Assembly (NCBI GenBank): GCA_001970955.1
Contig: MPUH01001192.1
Location: forward strand, 1 to 21,441
Length of the DNA stretch: 21,441 nt
Reading direction: 5' to 3'
DNA from: Stentor coeruleus
Lineage: Eukaryota; Ciliophora; Heterotrichea; Heterotrichida; Stentoridae
In this document: piece after piece, positions 18,806 to 21,441 of the stretch
Numbering within the stretch: position 1 is the first letter of the stretch
Layout of the letters: each line of letters opens with the position of its first letter
Notes under the pieces: model-generated
Seen by the model: only the letters and a program-made list of their open reading frames with translations
What the model was told of the DNA's origin: nothing
Database searches by the model: none
Translations under genes and position numbers: made by a program

Positions 18806-18840
18806 TATTTTTATAATAATCCTTATCTATTAAAAAAAAA

Positions 18841-20809
18841 CTAGCCTTGAGAACTCATTGTCAAGCTTCTTCTAGGGCTTATATACGTACTTGACCTCTT
18901 CAAAGCTCTGCCAATAGGTGACATCTGCCTATATGCCTCAACAATTTTCTGCAAAGACCCTCTTTCCAAATCTTTTTCATTCATCATCTCATCTAATCTT
19001 TTATGTAATCTTGCACCTATCAACCCTGATTGTGCTTGCATAAATACTAAATCAGAAAAAAACCCAAGTTCTTTTAATACTGTATCCATAGCATTACGAT
19101 CTTCTAAATATTTTTCCATGTATTTCTCATGTTTTTCTTTAAAATCTTTCTCATCTTTTTCTATCCATGCACGTGTTTCTTCTATAACTTTGTTTATCCC
19201 ATTAACATATCCTGTTAAAGTATTATATTCGTTTTCTTTACCATTTTGTTTAGTTTTTAAAACATTTTGGCTTGCTTGATTATCTTTTATATCGATTTCC
19301 ATTTTTTTACATAAACTTAGACCATCAGCGAAATTTGTATCTTTTTGTTTACACATAGCATCGAGATCAGCTGATAAGTTTTCTGATGCTGATGAAAAAC
19401 TCATTTTTTGGGAATGCAGAGCAGCGTTACGAGCTTTAGCACTATCTTCGGCTAGTAGTTGGGCGGTTAAGACTGCTAGTTCACCTTCGAGTTGGATGTT
19501 TTGAACTGTAGCTTGGTCTAGGAGAGTAGTTTGGTTTTGCAGCTGGGCTAAGTATTGAAATTTCTCGTCGAGGAGTTTAGAACGCTCGTTGTCGAGCTTG
19601 GTGTCGCTAAAACCGGTTAACATTTTTTGCGAGTTGGCTAGGAGTAGCTCGCGCTCTTCTTCACGGTCGGCGATTTGTTTTCGAAGCTTTTGTATTCTTT
19701 TCTTCATCTTATCAATAGGCTGATCAAATTTAAACTGTTCATTCTCAACCCTCACTTCATCACATAAAAACTTAACATTCTTCACTTCTTCCTCACATTT
19801 TTTCAACTTAACCTCAGCCACTTTCAATTCATCCTCAACAGAAAATTTTTCTTTTTCAACCTTATTAATCAATTCATCCACTTTTGTATCCTCAATCTCC
19901 AGTTGTTCTTTAGTTTCAATCAAAGACTGTTTCAAATCTTTCATCGGGTCCTCAAATGTTTGTAAAAAAAACTGTATCGACTCATATTCTTCAACCTGTG
20001 CCCTAAGTACTTTAATCCTTTGACACAATCCAATTGCCGTATGTTTTAAAAGCAAAGGTTCCTTACATGACAGTTTTTCTAAATTCAATTTAAACCTGCT
20101 AGGTAACTCAATATCAACAGGAAAAGCAAAATCAATCAAAGTAGTTTTTTTCCTTAAAGGCGAACGATTTGACGCTTTATTCAAACTACCCGGCGAACTA
20201 ATCCCATCTTCAATAAGCTCAGCATAATTCTGCCCAAGTCTTGACTTAACTCTCATAACCACAGTTTGAATTTCTTTTTCTCTTTCCTCAGCTGTATACA
20301 ATTTCCGAATATACAAACATTTCCCTCTAACTTTCTGTGGTGAAGAGCTCAAATACCCAGGCCTTTGTTTAGCTGGACTACCTCGTCTTGGCATTCTTAA
20401 ACTTCCAACTAATTTCACTTTGATTAAGCCTTCTAAGACAACCCCGCGATCTGGTTCAAGTTTAATCCACTTAGAAAAATCTCCTGTTAAAGTTTTATCA
20501 CATAAACGGCCTAGAACTACAAAACCTACTGCTAGATGCTGGTCACCATCTTCTAAACGCNGTTTTATCACATAAACGGCCTAGAACTACAAAACCTACT
20601 GCTAGATGCTGGTCACCATCTTCTAAACGCATATCTAGAATTCCGTCTGGGGAAAAATTTGGTAAGCTTAAGGTCCCGGTTGTATTGTAGCGCAAACTGT
20701 TTGATGTGGTCCCTGAAGCGATTAAAAGTTTTAAACATCCAAGTTCTACTTGCTTTGGGATTTTTACTTCTGTGAACTTGACCTCCAGTTTGTATAGTTT
20801 AGATTCCAT
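18841..20809 (-). CDS. C2-like domain plus long coiled-coil protein (split by an assembly junction)
   Basis: Collapsing the duplicated 69 bases and the N at 20561 gives one frame of 632 residues from ATG 20809. Residues 1-115 resemble a C2-type beta-sandwich: KLYKLEVKFTEVKIPK, then CLKLLIASGTTSNSL, FSPDG, and VVLEGLIKVKLVGSL. A basic Ser/Pro linker follows (SPAKQRPGYLSSSPQKVRGK). From about residue 205 to 540 the sequence is highly charged with heptad-like leucines, a long coiled coil. The tail is basic (RALKRSSTYISPRRSLTMSS). Such architecture is typical of cytoskeletal or basal-body scaffold proteins, but I recognise no named family. The ATG 39 nt upstream (20848) is possible but adds atypical residues. 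Confidence 0.8.
20492..20630. other. assembly junction: 69-bp duplicate flanking a single N
   Basis: Bases 20492-20560 and 20562-20630 are identical and separated by the only N in the window. The copy lies inside a coding region and, with the N, breaks its frame by one; collapsing the 70 bases restores it. This is what two overlapping contigs joined without merging look like. Confidence 0.9.
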
Positions 20810-21288
20810 TAAGGTTATTACTAACGAATTTGAATTATTTGAAATCAATTCTTACCATTTTTTAATCGGGTTGTGGGAAATTTTGTTTTTGTATATTGAT
20901 GTTTGCATATTTTTGGATGTTTGTTTTTGCTTTAAATGTTGCATATTGACTATAATTTTATGATTGCAATTTTTTGAGGATAGTTTTTCAGAATGTACAA
21001 ATTAATTGTGTATGTGGGTAGTGATATATAGAAGAATCAAATTTTATGTATGTTATAAGATAGGTTTATGATGAATTATATAGTCCTAGATTCATAATTT
21101 TGGGTTTGGAAATAAGGGTTTTCTCTACAATCTGTAATATCAAGAATTGTTTTTTTTCAAAATTACAATCTGGAATAATCTATCAACTTTTTTACAAATT
21201 GCTAAGTAGTCACTTTAGATTTTTAATCGATCTGATAACATGATTTCATTATTACTTTATCATAATAATTTTAATGTTGAAAACCTAA
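20810..21288. other. spacer upstream of the coiled-coil gene
   Basis: The 5' flank of the minus-strand gene. Next to the start it is rich in T and G on the plus strand. No ORF, RNA gene or repeat that I can support. Confidence 0.4.
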
Positions 21289-21441
21289 GGAATATTTGAT
21301 GGATTTATTTATGATGCTGTGATAGAAATAAATCGCTAATTTTTAAAGTTGAATAGTGAGCCCAGGCGAAATATACTATAAAAGAAGAAAATTAACAAGG
21401 GCTGTAAATAGTCAAGCCAAGAATCCCAGTTACTTTTTCTC
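21289..21441 (+). pseudogene. coding-like stretch with stops, cut by the window end
   Basis: The frame starting near 21289 reads GIFDGFIYDAVIEINR, TAA (21337), FLKLNSEPRRNIL, TAA (21379), KKKINKGCK, TAG (21409), SSQESQLLFL and then leaves the window. Codons such as CCC AGG CGA and GGC TGT look coding rather than spacer. It could be the start of a relic whose rest lies outside. Weak evidence. Confidence 0.2.

Noticed and set aside
18606..18833. 75-codon plus-strand ORF rich in Ile and Leu
   Set aside because: It is the out-of-frame reading of the coding-like relic at 18248-18805, with the composition of a shadow frame.

Overview
The window looks like macronuclear DNA of a heterotrich ciliate close to Stentor. 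It is AT-rich and gene-dense. The genes read in the standard code: a 700-codon NAD+ synthetase frame has no in-frame stop, and Trp is always TGG and Gln CAA/CAG in the intact genes. Two genes become intact only when a 15-nt or a 16-nt GT-AG intron is removed, and that intron size is the hallmark of Stentor and its relatives. The protein set (PG-rich sperm-tail repeats, MORN repeats, acylated signalling proteins) fits a ciliated protist. The species call is inference.

Layout. 1-1752: decayed leucine-rich-repeat gene (+). 2746-3849: acylated IQ/MORN-repeat protein (+). 3956-4777: FYVE-like zinc-finger coiled-coil protein with a prenylation-type tail (-). 5040-6722: PG-rich (SHIPPO) repeat protein with a 15-nt intron (-). 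7526-7852: PDCD5 (-). 8648-9998: PP2C phosphatase with a 16-nt intron (+). 10199-10825: WD40-like gene relic (+). 11499-12114: two small uncertain ORFs (-). 12727-14829: glutamine-dependent NAD+ synthetase (-). 15726-16469: unfamiliar two-part repeat protein (-). 16811-17221: two short ORFs, perhaps relics (+). 17506-17919: unrecognised basic protein (-). 18248-18805: broken coding-like frame (+). 18841-20809: C2-like/coiled-coil protein (-), interrupted by an assembly junction at the single N (20561). 21289-21441: another broken coding-like stretch running off the end (+).

The genes do not form an operon or an obvious single pathway. Common threads are lipid-anchored proteins (MORN, PP2C and perhaps the 65-aa protein have MG-Cys N-termini, and the FYVE-like protein ends in a CaaX-type box) and cytoskeletal or ciliary repeat proteins. 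The intact genes are mostly on the minus strand, while the decayed coding stretches are all on the plus strand. Spacers show very strong G/C strand asymmetry, including a 218-nt stretch without a single G.

The best candidates for something undescribed are the PPQGY plus EVVEIxEGRHH repeat protein, the polarity of spacer base skew, and the relic whose WD40 Trp codon is TGA.
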